A stretch of DNA of 64,000 bases from Crotophaga sulcirostris. Lineage: Eukaryota > Chordata > Aves > Cuculiformes > Crotophagidae. This document shows positions 1 through 12,742 of the stretch, piece after piece. Each line of letters begins with the position of its first letter. Position 1 is the stretch's first letter. The notes under the pieces were generated by a model that did no database searches, had not been told where the DNA came from, and saw only the letters and a list, made by a program, of their open reading frames with translations. The stretch lies in contig VYZB01000347.1 of assembly GCA_013397455.1 (NCBI GenBank), positions 391,853-455,852 of the forward strand, read 5' to 3'. The translations under genes were made by a program, and so were the position numbers.

Positions 1-1200
1 GCACGTTGATTTTAAGTTCTGAAGTGTTATATATCACTAGCAGAAAAAAACAGTGGAAGAAATAAATTCAGAGTCATAATCAAACAATAAGAAGTGTAGC
101 AGGAAGGATAATGAAACATTGGAAGTGATTTATGGTGGATCACTCTATATATCTTTACACAAAGAAAATACCCAAATTACCTCAGCTTTAATAACCATAT
201 TCCCAGTGACTGCAGATGAGGAACTTTAAAATGTATATACGAGACTGGAAATGGTTATAAAAGATCAGAGCCTTTCAAACTTCACTGTATACCAGGACTA
301 GTGAGTGCAATGCCAAGACTAATATATGAAACCTGATCTGACAGTTTCACAATTTTCCTTTGTTTGAGGAGATCTCCATGCAATGAAAACATACAGCATC
401 GTGCCAAAACTGAAAGAAATAGTTGGTGGAAAGGACTCTGAGGTAACAACCACTAGTTGGTTTCTCACTGGCAAAGTATAAAAAGAAGATGAAGAATTAA
501 TTACATTAAGAAATCGCAAGGAATGTGGTTTAGATTAAAGGACACTTTTTAACCAGTCGTCTGGAAGTCTGATGTTCATGAAGATGTTTGGAAAGTATTT
601 CACAAACTCTAATTTTGGAGAGTTCTTCTAAAGGCTGTCGCTCTGCCACTGCCCTGTGCTATCTCCAATTTATCTTAAGTATAAAATAGAAAAATAACAG
701 AAACTACAGCTTCTAGTTAAATAGGAGGGATCTTTTTAAAGAAACACAATAAAACATAATATACTATGGTCCAAATTCTGTAGATATTAGGCTGGCAGGC
801 CCCCTTTTACCTACAAGCAATAAAAATGAAGTAAAAGCCACTCTGTCAAAACTCAGTAGGTTTAATTCAGTCCCTTGGCTCATACTGGCTACGTGCGAAC
901 ACTGCACAGAGCAGTAAATTGCTGTACTGAAATCTTGGGAGTTCAGACATGGTTGTGTGTTTATCTTTAAAAATCTGGTTCTGTATTACTCTCTCATTAG
1001 TAGTTTTTAGCAGGACTCTGCACCTGGTAACAGCTCTTTCTTGTCTTGGTGTCTCAGCCCATCTCTATTGGCAGTTTCTGATATATTCAGAGCTCCACTG
1101 TGTTCACTAAACATTAAGTACACAAAGAGATTTTTTAAGTAAGATCTCAGTTAAAGAAATAGGGCAGAACGTCAGACATATTCTTCTGAAAATCACCATC
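1..1200. other. Unique AT-rich non-coding DNA
   Basis: No gene, repeat family or RNA was recognised here. Open frames are short and have no family resemblance. The stretch ends at the 3' terminus of a CR1 fragment. Confidence 0.6.
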
Positions 1201-1312
1201 ATGGAATCATCATAGAATGGGTTGGGTTAGAAGAGACTTTCAAGATCATCCAATTCCAACCTTGCTGCCATGGGAAGGGACACCGCCCACTGGGTCAGGT
1301 TGGTGGCCAACA
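1201..1312 (-). mobile_element. CR1 LINE, short 3'-end fragment
   Basis: Read on the plus strand this is the reverse complement of the 3' end of an avian CR1 retrotransposon. It opens with the terminal short repeat (GAATCATCATAGAATGG). It continues through the diagnostic stretches about GATCATCCAATTCCAACC and GCCATGGGAAGGGACACC, then loses similarity after GGGTCAGGTTGGT. Only about 110 bp remain, so the copy is heavily 5'-truncated, as is usual for CR1. It carries no coding capacity. Family recognition is from memory of CR1 consensus sequences; the exact subfamily is not assigned. Confidence 0.88.
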
Positions 1313-4300
1313 TTCCTTGTGAGCTTATGACAATCCTAAGTGGTTTAAAGATATTTCAGATCAGGTGTGCCAAGGCAAAACTGAAAGTTCAGTCATGAGG
1401 TAGAGTAGGTTCATTTCTGCTCCCCATCTTGTTAGCCCCAAGTACCACAGCAACCATTCCCACATGTGTTATGTTCTCAAAGCAGAAAAAATTGGAAGGA
1501 AAAAAGTTTTGATCTTGACCTCTGACAATGTATTAATTCAATATTGCACAAATCAGAGGAAATGTCTGTGTCCTTGGAGGTGACCTATTCTGCTAGCAAT
1601 TTTTTATACGCTGACTTACAGTGACAGACAAGAAAAATATGTCTTGCTGTGTACACACTGGTACACAGGCTCAGCTTGAGATGGAGCCAGAGGACCATCC
1701 CTGGAGCTTCTGCCAGTGAGAGTAGATGTGAAGAGAGGAGGCAGTGGGGACAGGGCAGCAGCACTAAGCAGTGTGGAGGTAGAAGCAAGGAGTGATGGGA
1801 AAGAAGACTGAAGAGGAGGCAGGCACAGGAGGGGAGGAATGAAGGAGAAAAAAGCTTTTGCTCACAAGTCTTGATACAAAAACACTGGAATCTCTGAGCC
1901 TCTGTTTGGACTGCATTCTGGGCAAATGCTCTTGGGTTCTGTTAATTAATTTTGCAACTTCTAGCTAAAATTCTGTCCTTCTACTGATGAGGAGCTTTGA
2001 GTGCTCTTCAGATTGAAGGGTGAGAGCTTCTTCTTCTCTCAAACAGAAATTAACCTGCTGGCTAGTGCCAGTTCAGCTTTGAAGAAGTGACAAGTCAGCT
2101 CTGATTGCTTACATTCTCTATACATTTCCATGCAGTGAACAGAATCCACTCTCCCTCTTAGAGTCTTTGCAAATGATTTCTCTCCTTTCTCTACCTTCAA
2201 GCTATCAGGCTAGGCCCAAGGACAGGTTCTGCAAGGAGAAATGCTTAATGTTGAATTTCCTCTTTCTGACTATGCATTTTTATGTATCTTTTCTGATCAT
2301 CTCTCAAAGTCTCTCTCATTGTATGGAAAAGGTGTTACCTAAAGGCAATACCCCACTGAGACAGTTTCTGCTTTACTACCCACATTTCATTGTCCCAATT
2401 GCAAGATGGTCTGAGGGCTGACTCTTGTGTTAATGAAAGAGAGTGAAGTTTCCATTGACTTCCCCAGGGTCAAAACTTCACCCCCAGGGACCTACTGGTA
2501 GAAATGGAAGAGAATTTCCATTTTCACAGAGAATTTGCAAGCCCTTAATTGTGTTGAAAACCTCAAATATTTTCTTCACAGGGCAAAGTTCACATCTTAT
2601 TTCAGATGAATGTAGTGGCTGAGCGTCATCTGCTGCTGAAAACCTTTAGAAGTTACTTAAAACTAAAACAGGCATAAAAGAGAGTAGGGTGGGAAAGGGT
2701 TGTTTGCTATTAAACACCAACACAAACCAAGCTGAGCTTTTTGTCTATTCCCTTCCCCCATTTTGTTCACACAGTCCTCTTCACCCTTCAGACAGCCTTA
2801 GAATGCTAATTCTTTTAATCACTCAAAGAATGGAAACTATTGCAGAAATCAACTGAAATATTATTTTAAACCTGGATCCACACCTATAAACAAACTCCTA
2901 ATCTTTCTCAACTACCAAGAACACACCCACACCCTATACAACCTGGCACATTCAAAGTCAAAGCTAATATTTGAAACTATTTTCAAAAAGAGTTGTTTTA
3001 ATATGAACTGGCAAGTGGGTTTTATGAAGAAATGGTTTTTAAATAAAAGTCTAATTGTCCTCTTTTCACAGATGTTTAGGACTTCTCTCTACATAGCAGA
3101 CATGCTCAGGATGATTCAGTGAAATGATACTGTAATGATAAAGCTCAGCTCAGCTTTATTCTTTGCTATACTTTTCACCACTTTCTGAACTTTAAGGCAT
3201 TCAATAATTCGGTTTTTCTCAGGGTTAAAATCTGTAAGCACACAACCCTCTGTTAGCACTCATAACAATGTGAAAACCTTTACATATCAAAGATGTGACG
3301 ATGTGCTTTTGTCTGTCCTAATGGTTTGAGAGAAAATCTTGATAAATCAACGTGGGGGATTTTTCCCTCTTCCTCTTTCTTGAGTTTTGTTGCCTTGATT
3401 AGATAAAAAATAATAGGGGGCTGTCAATCTGTTTTCTTTTCAGGTCTTCTCTGTCTCTTTCTAAATTAGTTACAGCCTGCTTTTTGTAGCTTTATAGCCA
3501 GCCTGACCTAATTTAATTACCATGACTTGTGTGGCTTAAATAGTTTTATTCAGTCTGCCTACTTTTGTATAAGTTTTCCCTTTCACACATCTCTCTATAT
3601 TTTGGCATTCAGAATTCTTGTCCTCTGTTCTTCAGTAGGTTAACACAAGGTTAGTTTTATAGCATTGTCCATATTTTCACAAAAAGGCCTTTGATGCAGT
3701 TCTGCTTAGTCCCTGCTTTGCTCTGTTTGTGTGCTGTGAGCCTTTGTGGGGCACAAATGAACATGAGCTGGGCCTTGGAAGCACATGATGGAAAATACAT
3801 CCTCGTGCCCATCGCGAGGTAGAAATCCTTCAAGCACCAAAGTCTGTTCCTGTACCAGCTACTGCATAAGATTTTTTTTTATTTGAGGAAAATATGAAAT
3901 CAAAGTTTGAGACACGGCAGACATGAGAAGTGAGGGTGGTGCAGATGGACTGATTGCCTCTCTGTTCTTGTAAAAAATATTTGACAAGGAAGTACAAATC
4001 TCCCACTCATCACAGGTTGTATTTTTGTTCATTCCAGGTTTAAAGGGCAAATGAAGAGCAGTAAAGCTGCCAGGATTAGGATCAGGCCCTCATGATTATT
4101 AATGACCTTAATAAAAACATTAATTAAACAACCCCAAAACATCAGTTCTGCATGTAGATCTTTGTTCAAAGGATCCTTTGGAATTATAAGATAGGGTGAG
4201 ATATGTGCTGGAATATGTCTTAATAGACATGACTTCCTAAGAGCTGCCCCATAAGTACTTTTCCTCCATTGGAAAGCCTCTGTCTTAAAACAAGCTGCCC

Positions 4301-5682
4301 CCAGGATGGCATTTGAACAAACCATCTGACAGCAGAAGTATTTAAACAAGAACCTGCATGCGTTGAGCTATCTAGAAATGCACGAGAAACTTTGCCACTC
4401 CTTTACAAAGGTGATTCAGAAAAATGGCACTGGCAAAAGGGAGGCAAAGAAATGCATTTAAATGGCATTTCGCTTTTCAACCATTTCAAGTCATTTGTGC
4501 AAACCCATGAAAAGATGTTTTGGTCTGCAGATTAATCAAAAGGGATCTCACTAAAACAAGTTCCTGAGGAACTATGTAAACTGTACCTGAAAATAAACCC
4601 AGCCAGTCTTTGTGCACATGCCAGAAGCTAACATGCTATAAACAGAAACAGTATTGCCACGGGTTAACACCTACAGCAAGGGAAGAGTCCATTGACACTT
4701 CCACGCTTAGAAAACAAAGAGGTGAACCATTTCTTTTCAGTCATCAACTAGAAAATCCTATGGAATAAATGAAGGGGTAAATGAAAGGAGAGGCATTTGA
4801 TTTCTGTTTATACTAAAATAACCCAACAGACCAGGGATGGATTTTTCATAAACATCCATTAGTGCCCTGCTTCAGCTCTTCTTAAAGCCTGTGACTGGCT
4901 TCAATAACCAAAGAATCTGATTACTCACTTCTTTTGAAAAACACTCACTGAATATCTTACCTTTGTCTAGGACTTTCCTTCACAAACAGTACCAAACTAA
5001 TTAAAAAGCAGCCACCTCTGAAGTGCAGTGCTACATCCACTCAGCAAACATACTGCTCCAACTCTGGAAGGTCACTGGGGTAAACTCCTACTGTTGTTTT
5101 TGTTGGGTTTGAAAAGAAAAAATAGTCCTGCTGAGAAGATAAGGTTTTAGAGGCTCCTCAGATAGATGCAGACCCACAGGAAACCCCATGGCATGCTATT
5201 AATCTTTCTTAGAAAGATGACATGTTGGTGCAACCTTGATGGAATGTGAGGCTGCCAACTGGAAGGGGAAAAAAGGAGGAGACTGGAGTGCTTGAAATAC
5301 AGCATTTTCGTCACCAAAGTACACTTATCACACCAAGACTCACTTTTCACTAAGAGAAAAATGCTTATTTTTATTTCTAATGTAGGATTGAATTAAGCTG
5401 TTTGAACTTGCCCACTCCCACCTCCTCTCGTAAGAGATTTAATAGAGTGGGTCTCTCTTTACTAGCCTGGAAATCGTATTTCTTAGCCTTCTGCACAGCC
5501 AGCATAAGTGTTGCTGGTAACAGGGCAGATGTAGCCAGAATTTTGTGTCTTCTCTATCACGGGAGATAAAGAATAATAAATACGTCCACGCTCATGTCTA
5601 GACAGCGATGTCCATTAGTTGGGACATTCCAGGAATTTGTTTCTCTTAAATCATAGACCACACAAGAACCTCAACTTGATGG
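1313..5682. other. Unique non-coding DNA with a purine-rich tract
   Basis: No gene or repeat family was recognised. About 1725-1860 is a purine-rich, mostly G/A run on the plus strand. About 2878-2945 is A/C-biased. Neither matches a family I know. Frames of up to 106 codons occur but look random. Confidence 0.5.

Positions 5683-5721
<39 letters not shown>
5683..5721. repeat. (ACT)13 microsatellite
   Basis: Thirteen uninterrupted copies of the trinucleotide ACT (AGT on the other strand) make 39 bp with no mismatch. Perfect arrays of this length are commonly polymorphic in copy number. It lies in non-coding sequence and is not attached to a recognised LINE or SINE tail. Confidence 0.97.
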
Positions 5722-7880
5722 GCCTCAGAATTGCTGCAGCCACGCAATACAATTTACCAATCTGGTTCAACAATCACTCCATAGACTTGTAGTTTTTTAG
5801 TTTTGGTTTGGGGTGTTTGCATGTTTTAAAAGAATATCTAAAGGTAGAAAGATGGTTTGAAGATTGAACTGAATGTGCCGAGTCACTCAACCAAAATGCA
5901 ACTGCATTCCTGTGCTTGATCCAGAACACATTTACATCACTGTGTGCATCAGCAAAGATTTTGTATTAACAATTATAAAATCACAGCCTGAAACTGCACA
6001 ACGTAAGAAGCAATTTACTTCATCTTTGTAGGACAAAGTCACTTGACATATCTCTGGCTGTGGAATTTATTGGCACTTAGTCTGGATCTGATTAATAATG
6101 ATCATATGTTCTGAATACTAAAAATAAAATAGGAAAAAAAAAACCCCTAACTTCTCTATAGATTACTTTAAACTGGGACATAAGTGGATATAAGATATTC
6201 AGTAACATAACTTTGTAGTATGGAAATGCCTTCAAGTTGCCCAAGGATATAAATGCTTTACATTTACATTTACAAATCTCTTTACACAGAGATATATCCT
6301 CTGTACACATATCTGTGAAGTTCATGGCAAGAACAAATCCTCTGCTACCCTGTTGGACACTTTAAAATACAAAAAGCAAGTAACCAGCTTATACAACTAC
6401 ACAATCCAACTTAAAAGAGAAGACTGTGATGTTTCTTCCTCTCTCAAAAGATTAACCAGAAAAATGTGAGTGACAATAAATATTAAAAAAAACCTAATTA
6501 ATTTTCTGTTACATTCCTGTAATCACTGCCTTTTATAATCTCACATATAGCATTCAGATCATTGTTTCATTTGTCAAGTCTGTCTCCATGTGAACTAGGA
6601 ATATTTTGCCTTTGAATGCTAAATACATTTTGCAGTAGTTTAAGAATTCTGTTGAGACTCACTGCAGTTTTTAATACAAATATAGATACATAGTTTAGAA
6701 GAGCGATTTCATGCTTTACCTTAGTTCTGCTAGAAAAGCCTCCAGCCCTGTTTAAAAAAGGCATCTACTTGGGTTTAAAAAGCATACATTTGAGGTCATT
6801 AGCAAAGGAAATTGCTACCATTAATTCTGCCCTACCACAGGTTTTAAAATAAAGAACAAACCGTGAAACTTAAAAGAAAATCCAACAAATGTGTTTTATG
6901 AATCCATGTGCAATATTTTGGTTACAATAAAATAAAACACTGATATGTGCCAGACAAGTTGCTCTCCTGTGACTAATTCTTCTGAGCTAGTTTTTAAATT
7001 AATCTCCCAGTGCTTGGCCTCTTGTTATTAAACTAACAAAAGGAGTTTATACCAACCATGCTATAAGCAAAGAAGTAAAATAGAAACTCTTCCAAGCATT
7101 TCTTCACCCTGTTGGACAGCTTCACCTAAAATCACATTAATATTAATATTATATTAAATAAAATTCTATACATAACATTTTATTTCAATCTATAAAATGT
7201 TTTGTTTCCAAAGGTGAAACTCAGATGTGAAACTCAAATGCCCTGTTTGGTTATTGTTAGTCTATTTATCTGGAGGGAACATTACTAAGCATCTTACATT
7301 AAACTATTCTGAATAGCTGCAATGTTCCCAGGAAGCTCATTTGTTTCAGAACAGAGTACAACATTTCTGTAGGTGTAAAAAAAACAAGCCAAAGCAAATC
7401 TTTCATATGCACTTTTCAAGAAATATTGCAATCCTCAGTAAAATCACAATTAATGCATTTTGATAAAGGGTTTGAAATTTCAGGGCCTGAAGCAATATTT
7501 CCCATGTAATCACCTGCAGAGGAGAATTTCAGAGAAGTCCAGACTGAGACATCTGAGTGTTCCAGCCAGACTTCCCACTGTCCTTTTTACATTTGATGAT
7601 CTTTATTTGGAACTTTTCTTTGATTGAAATAGTGTAAAATTTGTGAGTTGCAACTTATGAATACAAACAAACCAGAGCTGGACAGTTGAGGCAGCTGCTA
7701 TCTTTGCCTTTAGTCCTACATCTTTCCCGTGTGCCACTGCCTCTGGGGAAGGAAAGGGAGAGCCAGAAGGACCAGGCAAGCAGCTCCTGAACGGCTCAAG
7801 TTCAGTTTGCTACAGTAACTTACATCTACAGTTCTGATAATGAAAAAAAATAGCAGTCTGTATGGTAAAGAAGGCACCAG
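5722..7880. other. Unique AT-rich non-coding DNA
   Basis: No gene or repeat family was seen. The most AT-rich part is about 7136-7195, which has overlapping TTAATATTAATATTATATTAAATAA-type runs, shorter pieces of which are near-palindromic. Confidence 0.5.
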
Positions 7881-7903
7881 TGTATACACCGGTGGTGTAT
7901 ACA
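7881..7903. repeat. Perfect 10-bp inverted repeat, 3-nt loop
   Basis: The left arm TGTATACACC (7881-7890) and right arm GGTGTATACA (7894-7903) are exact reverse complements around GGT. A related TACGTATACAG follows directly. The function is unknown. It could form a cruciform or hairpin, or be a chance palindrome in alternating pyrimidine-purine sequence. Confidence 0.9.
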
Positions 7904-10100
7904 GCAGAAGTACGTATACAGAAAATAGGATAGGAAAGATGTGGGGACATGGAAATCTGTGCCGTATTTAGATGTTAAATGTTTCACAAGAGATTATGTC
8001 TTCCAGTCTGAGTGCAATGGTCCTTGATCTCATTTGGTGTCTACAAATATTTTCATTTTACCAAAAGTAATGAATGAACTATAGATGAACTGTAGAAAAG
8101 GTCATTCCTTATTTACATATCTGTCTTTATTATACACTGTACAAAAACTATGTCAGAATGAAATATGCCATAAGAAAAAAAGTATAGGTCAATTAACTGA
8201 TCTGTGTGTGGATCAAACACTGACTGCACGTGGCAGAAGTGCACATCTGATCATTACTGCAGCCGGATTCAAGGAGATAAAGGGCAGAGTATGGCACAGA
8301 TTCCACTGATCACGCACAGAAACCAGCTGATATTTTGAGGTTCTGAGGTTACAACATGTGGCTCTTCTAAAGAGCAGACGGCAACCTTGAGGGGTTTGTT
8401 TTGTTTTTCAGCTGAAATCTGACACGCATTACATGTGAACATTTGGAAGTCATATTGTTCATTATGCATTACATATAATTGCTTTAACTTTTATAGTATG
8501 CAGCCATTAAACAGACTTTCAATATAATAGGGCACTTAACAAAACCCGTACCGACATGTGACCCAATAAAGATGACAGAGTGTGGTGTCTAACTTTACAA
8601 ACACTATTTACTTCAATGTAGATGCATACATCCCCTTTTTAAATCACTGGTGATGCTTGCAAATGCAAGGGGTGTAGAGGAAGCAGGCCACATTGTGATC
8701 TATGAGCAGATATACAAATATAAGTATGAACTACTTCTGGCACAGATTTCTTTTACTTAAGACTCTCTGAACAGCAGGGAGAGATCTAATATGGGTGTGA
8801 AACAGTAGGCCACCGCCCGTTAGACTGTGACAGATAAGAACCTTGCTTTAATTCCTGTTATTGGGTCTATATGTGGCCTGTTCCTTCAGTGATTTCATGT
8901 TCCCTTCTGACTTCACTGAAATACAGTTTTACTCAGCTGGGATCCTGGCATTCTTTCCAGGTACAGCAAAGAGATTCCCCAGTTGGAAGGGATGAAGTAT
9001 GATATGCGGGCCTTCCTTCTGTCTTATGGGAAGGAATGCTTTTGTAGTCCTACTCCTCAAAAAATTCTGTGAACAAGGAAACAAACCAATTTATTATACA
9101 CACAAGTGTACCCTTCCAAAGTATCCAGGGGGACTCAAGCAGGTAACATCCATTAATATCTGGAACAGCACCAAGACTCAAGTACACTGCTTTGGAAACT
9201 TGCCTTGCCATAGCTTTGTGGAAAAGGTTCCTTTAAAAATAGTCAAAAAAGTTTAGAAAGTCTCCTACGTAATTAATATCTTCCAATACTTTTGAGACCT
9301 GGGCAGTTCTACATTCTCAAAGTTAAGAGAAGTGAAGTTTTTCTCAGATAACATCCCCAAGGTACATCAAGACCTGTGGGGTATGTTAGATTGTTGAGGT
9401 GGCAAATTCACTCCATACATTAGTTTGTGCTCCAGATAGAGGAACTTCTAAAATTACAGACTAGTACTTGCATTATTCCACCACATCAGCGCCTCACACC
9501 TCAGTAGGAATAATGGCATAAACTCAAATTTTCATAGAAAAAAAGACTCCCATGTTTCTTTCCCTTGGATATTGTGGCTCTTTAAAAAGAACTAGGAAGG
9601 CATCATCTTATATTATGGGAGTGGAAGGAGAAGGAAGGAAAAAAGGGAGAGCAACACTGCACATCTTCCAAGTGCTGAAGAGGAGGGATGACATGCAGGA
9701 GCAGCTGGGAGTGATGAGGAGCTGCTTTCCCCTGGGACAAGAGTTCTGAGGGACAGCTCAGTTTCCACTGAGTTTCCTCCAGTTTGGGAAAGACACCAGA
9801 CCTTTCCATCCTTGGAGATTCACAGACAGGAGAGCAGGCGGATGTTAAGTATCATAGGTGAATTCTGAGCTCAAGAATGCCTGGTAGTTGTACTTGGTCC
9901 TGAAAAGTCTCTGATGAAGAGAACCAACTCACTTATTAGACACACAGGAATGTAGCCTGGTGAGCTCAGAGGCTGGGGAAAAGGCTCTTAACAGTTATGC
10001 AGTTGTTACTGACCAAAGGTCTGGCTTCTGCAGCCAGCAGGGTCCCTCATTACTTCTGACCTCAGATCTGCTACTGGGGTGTACAGTTTCTAGTACTTAG
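7904..10100. other. Unique non-coding DNA
   Basis: No gene or repeat family was recognised with confidence. About 9590-9830 is richer in G and purines than its surroundings but matches no element I could name. Confidence 0.5.
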
Positions 10101-10231
10101 AGTAGAATCATAGAATAATTTCAGTTGTAATGAACCACTGGACTATCCTGTTGAGCTTTGAGGATCTCCAGGTGCAGAAATTCCATGGTCTCGCCGGGCA
10201 GACCCTTCCTATGCTGATCCTATCTCACCAT
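10101..10231 (-). mobile_element. CR1 LINE, old diverged 3'-end fragment
   Basis: The segment starts with AGAATCATAGAATAATTTCAGTTG, typical of the reverse-complemented CR1 3' end. After a degenerate middle it regains the CR1-like stretch about AAATTCCATGGTCTCGCCGGGCAGACC. Substitutions and small indels are frequent, so the copy is old. It is 5'-truncated and non-coding. The right boundary is approximate. Confidence 0.72.
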
Positions 10232-10587
10232 AAGCATCCGAGACTTATGGATGATCTAGAAAGCCAGATACTGCTGAGCAGCAGATGGGCCAGGTCCTAA
10301 GGCAGCTTGCTCTTGGCACTGTCTCAGCAAAGGGGACAACTCTGAGGGCATGCCATCTCCTTTCCACTAATTTTGGTCAGTGGGGACTGAGACAGGAAGA
10401 TTCAGACTCACTCAGAACAGATACAAGTGAGGACTCCATAGTCCTATTTCACACGGTCTGGTGGGTGTACAAGGAAGTACTCCCACACTGATACTTCATA
10501 TTGTTAGATTCAAGTGACCTTACTAGGTATGTTTCCAGAAGAGCATCTCTTCTCCTCCCCTCCTCTACTTTGTTTCCACACACAATA
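10232..10587. other. Unique non-coding DNA
   Basis: Nothing recognisable between the CR1 fragment and the 17-bp duplication. Confidence 0.5.
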
Positions 10588-10624
10588 AGCCATGAGTGTT
10601 GGGTAGCCATGAGTGTTGGGTAGC
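10588..10624. repeat. Tandem duplication, 17-bp unit, 2.2 copies
   Basis: The unit AGCCATGAGTGTTGGGT occurs twice in perfect tandem (10588-10604, 10605-10621), followed by the first three bases of a third copy. Two identical copies suggest a recent slippage or duplication event. Confidence 0.95.
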
Positions 10625-10960
10625 TGGAGGACAGTCCCCTGGGTGCTACAGAGACTATTTGCTCCACAGATGGAAACAGCCTCCGTGACTTTCTATAGAA
10701 AATACTAGACCAAATGTCCTAGAAAGCAAGAACAACCTTCTCATGTAGTTCTATATTAAACTGAAAATTAAAAGCCCTGGTGAAAAAAACAAACCACGTA
10801 ATTTTTGGTACAGTAGACAATTAATTATTTTTGATGCCTTAATGGAGGGTTTTTATTCTTTCTTCTTGTAGTTTGATTTATTTCCACGTATCCTTAGAAG
10901 TCTCAGTCAAACTTCACACATAAGTTATTTCCAACAAAAGAGGATATAAAACAAATAAAA

Positions 10961-11055
10961 CTCAGATTCAAATTCCTCCTTTACTTCTGTGACCTGGGGC
11001 AACTACTGCTGCCTCTTAAAATATGCGTACTTCTCCTGTCCCTGGTGATTGTTAT
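10961..11055 (-). mobile_element. Probable MIR-type SINE relic
   Basis: On the plus strand the order and spacing of GATTCAAATTCCT, TTACTTCTGTGACCTGGGGCAACT and GCCTCTTAAAAT resemble the reverse complement of the MIR core (tail of the tRNA-derived part, then the TGTGACCTTGGGCAAGT core and the following C/T-rich segment). Divergence is high, as expected for an element older than the amniote radiation. A profile search is needed before this is accepted. Confidence 0.45.
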
Positions 11056-12065
11056 TAATACAGTTTAGGGAAAGTGGTGATAAAGATCAATCCCCTACCC
11101 AGAAAAGAAACATTAACTGCTTCTTTCATGTCTTCCATAGTGAGTGAGCAGCTACAGTTTCAAATGATCCCCAGATGTTTACTACTTCTTGTGCTCAAAA
11201 GCAGTTTAGGTTTTCTCCAGAGCAGCTGTGCCACGTTGGGTATTTCTGGTTATCCTGCAGACTTCAACCTCTTGTCCTCCGAAGAAAATGTAAAGGTCAA
11301 ACAGAAAGCCTGGGTGGTGTAGAAGTCCCCAGTGCAAAATAAACCAAGGATGGTCTTTTACCATTGGCCAATTTAAGCTATGCACGCAAAACAAAATATT
11401 CAAGGAATTCCTATAGAGATGGGTATGTGAACATTACAAGCTTTTCACTTAATTACAGAAAGGTTTAGTGATTCCAGTAAAAGAATAATCGCTGAGGTCT
11501 CTGACAAAAAACATGCTATTTTTGTGGTTCTTTACAGCAGTGTTTTCCTATTTCTTTATTCTTACTCAAAGCTTGGACTTCTCCCTAATTCCTCCTGTCT
11601 GGAGTTTTCTTCATGTGGCCACAAATTTCTGCCCCTTTGGCAGTTACTGGGATCTGCCCCACCACAACTCCCTGTGATCAGGCCTGCTTTCTCCTTCTGA
11701 GCTGAAAGAGCTGAGGAGAGGGTGACAGAGCTGATCAGGTACAGTAGCTGCACACCAGAGGCAGAAAGGCATTTTCTTAAATGTGAGAATTGATCACGAT
11801 ATTTTTCTAACCTCAGGGTTATGAATCATGATGTTGGACAATGCCAATAACAGCTGAGGAGGTAACTCAAACCACAGCAGACTTTCTCAAAGCTTCCAAA
11901 ACCTCTGCTTATGCAGCTAGAATAATGGGATGGATGGAAGTATAGAGAGATTAGTACTTTTCAAATAAATTTCGGGACCATGGTGGCTCTTAATGTGGAT
12001 TTGGGATTGTGTGGCTTCCGTTCTATATCTGGAATCAGGAGATAGCTGTTACCTGTTTTATTATT
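11056..12065. other. Unique non-coding DNA
   Basis: No gene, repeat family or RNA was recognised. Frames of 60 to 80 codons on both strands are unremarkable. Confidence 0.5.
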
Positions 12066-12131
12066 CTTGATCTGGCCTCTGAACACAGTGTAACCTGGGC
12101 AAGTTCATTCTTTTCCGTGTCTCTGAGCTAA
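12066..12131 (-). mobile_element. Possible MIR-type SINE core relic
   Basis: The plus strand contains CAGTGTAACCTGGGCAAGTTCATTC followed by a T/C-rich stretch and GTGTCTCTGAGCTAA. This parallels the reverse-complemented MIR core and its downstream segment. Only about 65 bp can be argued for, so this is weaker than the neighbour at 10961-11055. The two share orientation and lie about 1 kb apart. Confidence 0.4.
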
Positions 12132-12737
12132 GCGAAGATCCAGAAAACTGGAACAAATCAAACATCCTACTTATCTTTTAAAAAAGAAGGTGGGAAAAAA
12201 AAAGGCAGCTCAGGAAATTACAGTACAGAAAACCTAATTTGACTATCTGGAAAACATCTGGGAAAAATATTACAACTGATTTACAGGCACCTACAGCATT
12301 GTAAGCTGAAAAGCAAAGATTTATCAAAACCAAATTCTTACCTACCTTACTTTCCTTTGTTTACAACTGGTCTGGTGAAGAGTGGGAGGATTACCATGTA
12401 AATTTTCATGGGCTAACAAAGTTTTTGACATAGTCAAATGTGCAAGTCCCAAAAGCAAATTAGGAGAGATGGTCAAGATTAAAGAACAGATGTACAGTTG
12501 TTTAAAGAAAGACTACTCAGAAACTTGTTATCAGTAGTTCACTTGCATACAAAGAGATACTAAACAGGAGAGTCTACCTTGTGTACATGGTGTACACATG
12601 ACAGTGTAATATTTTACAATAATAGCAATTTAGTTAGCTACCTAAATTTGTAAACGTGATGACAGCTAACAGAAAAATGAAATAAATAATAGCCTTCCTC
12701 CTTAGCTACTGCATACTTTCTGTTTTCCCATATGTAT
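12132..12737. other. Unique non-coding DNA with a small inverted repeat
   Basis: No gene was seen. Near 12579-12600 an 8-bp inverted repeat (TGTGTACA, TGTACACA) surrounds a 3-base spacer. Otherwise nothing stands out before the LTR. Confidence 0.5.
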
Positions 12738-12742
12738 CCAGG
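12738..12742. repeat. Left target-site duplication of the LTR (CCAGG)
   Basis: Five bases immediately before the LTR's TG terminus. They are identical to the five bases immediately after its CA terminus. Confidence 0.85.

Noticed and set aside
9590..9830. Purine-rich segment thought at first to be a CR1 or ERV fragment
   Set aside because: No diagnostic CR1 or LTR motif could be placed in either orientation.
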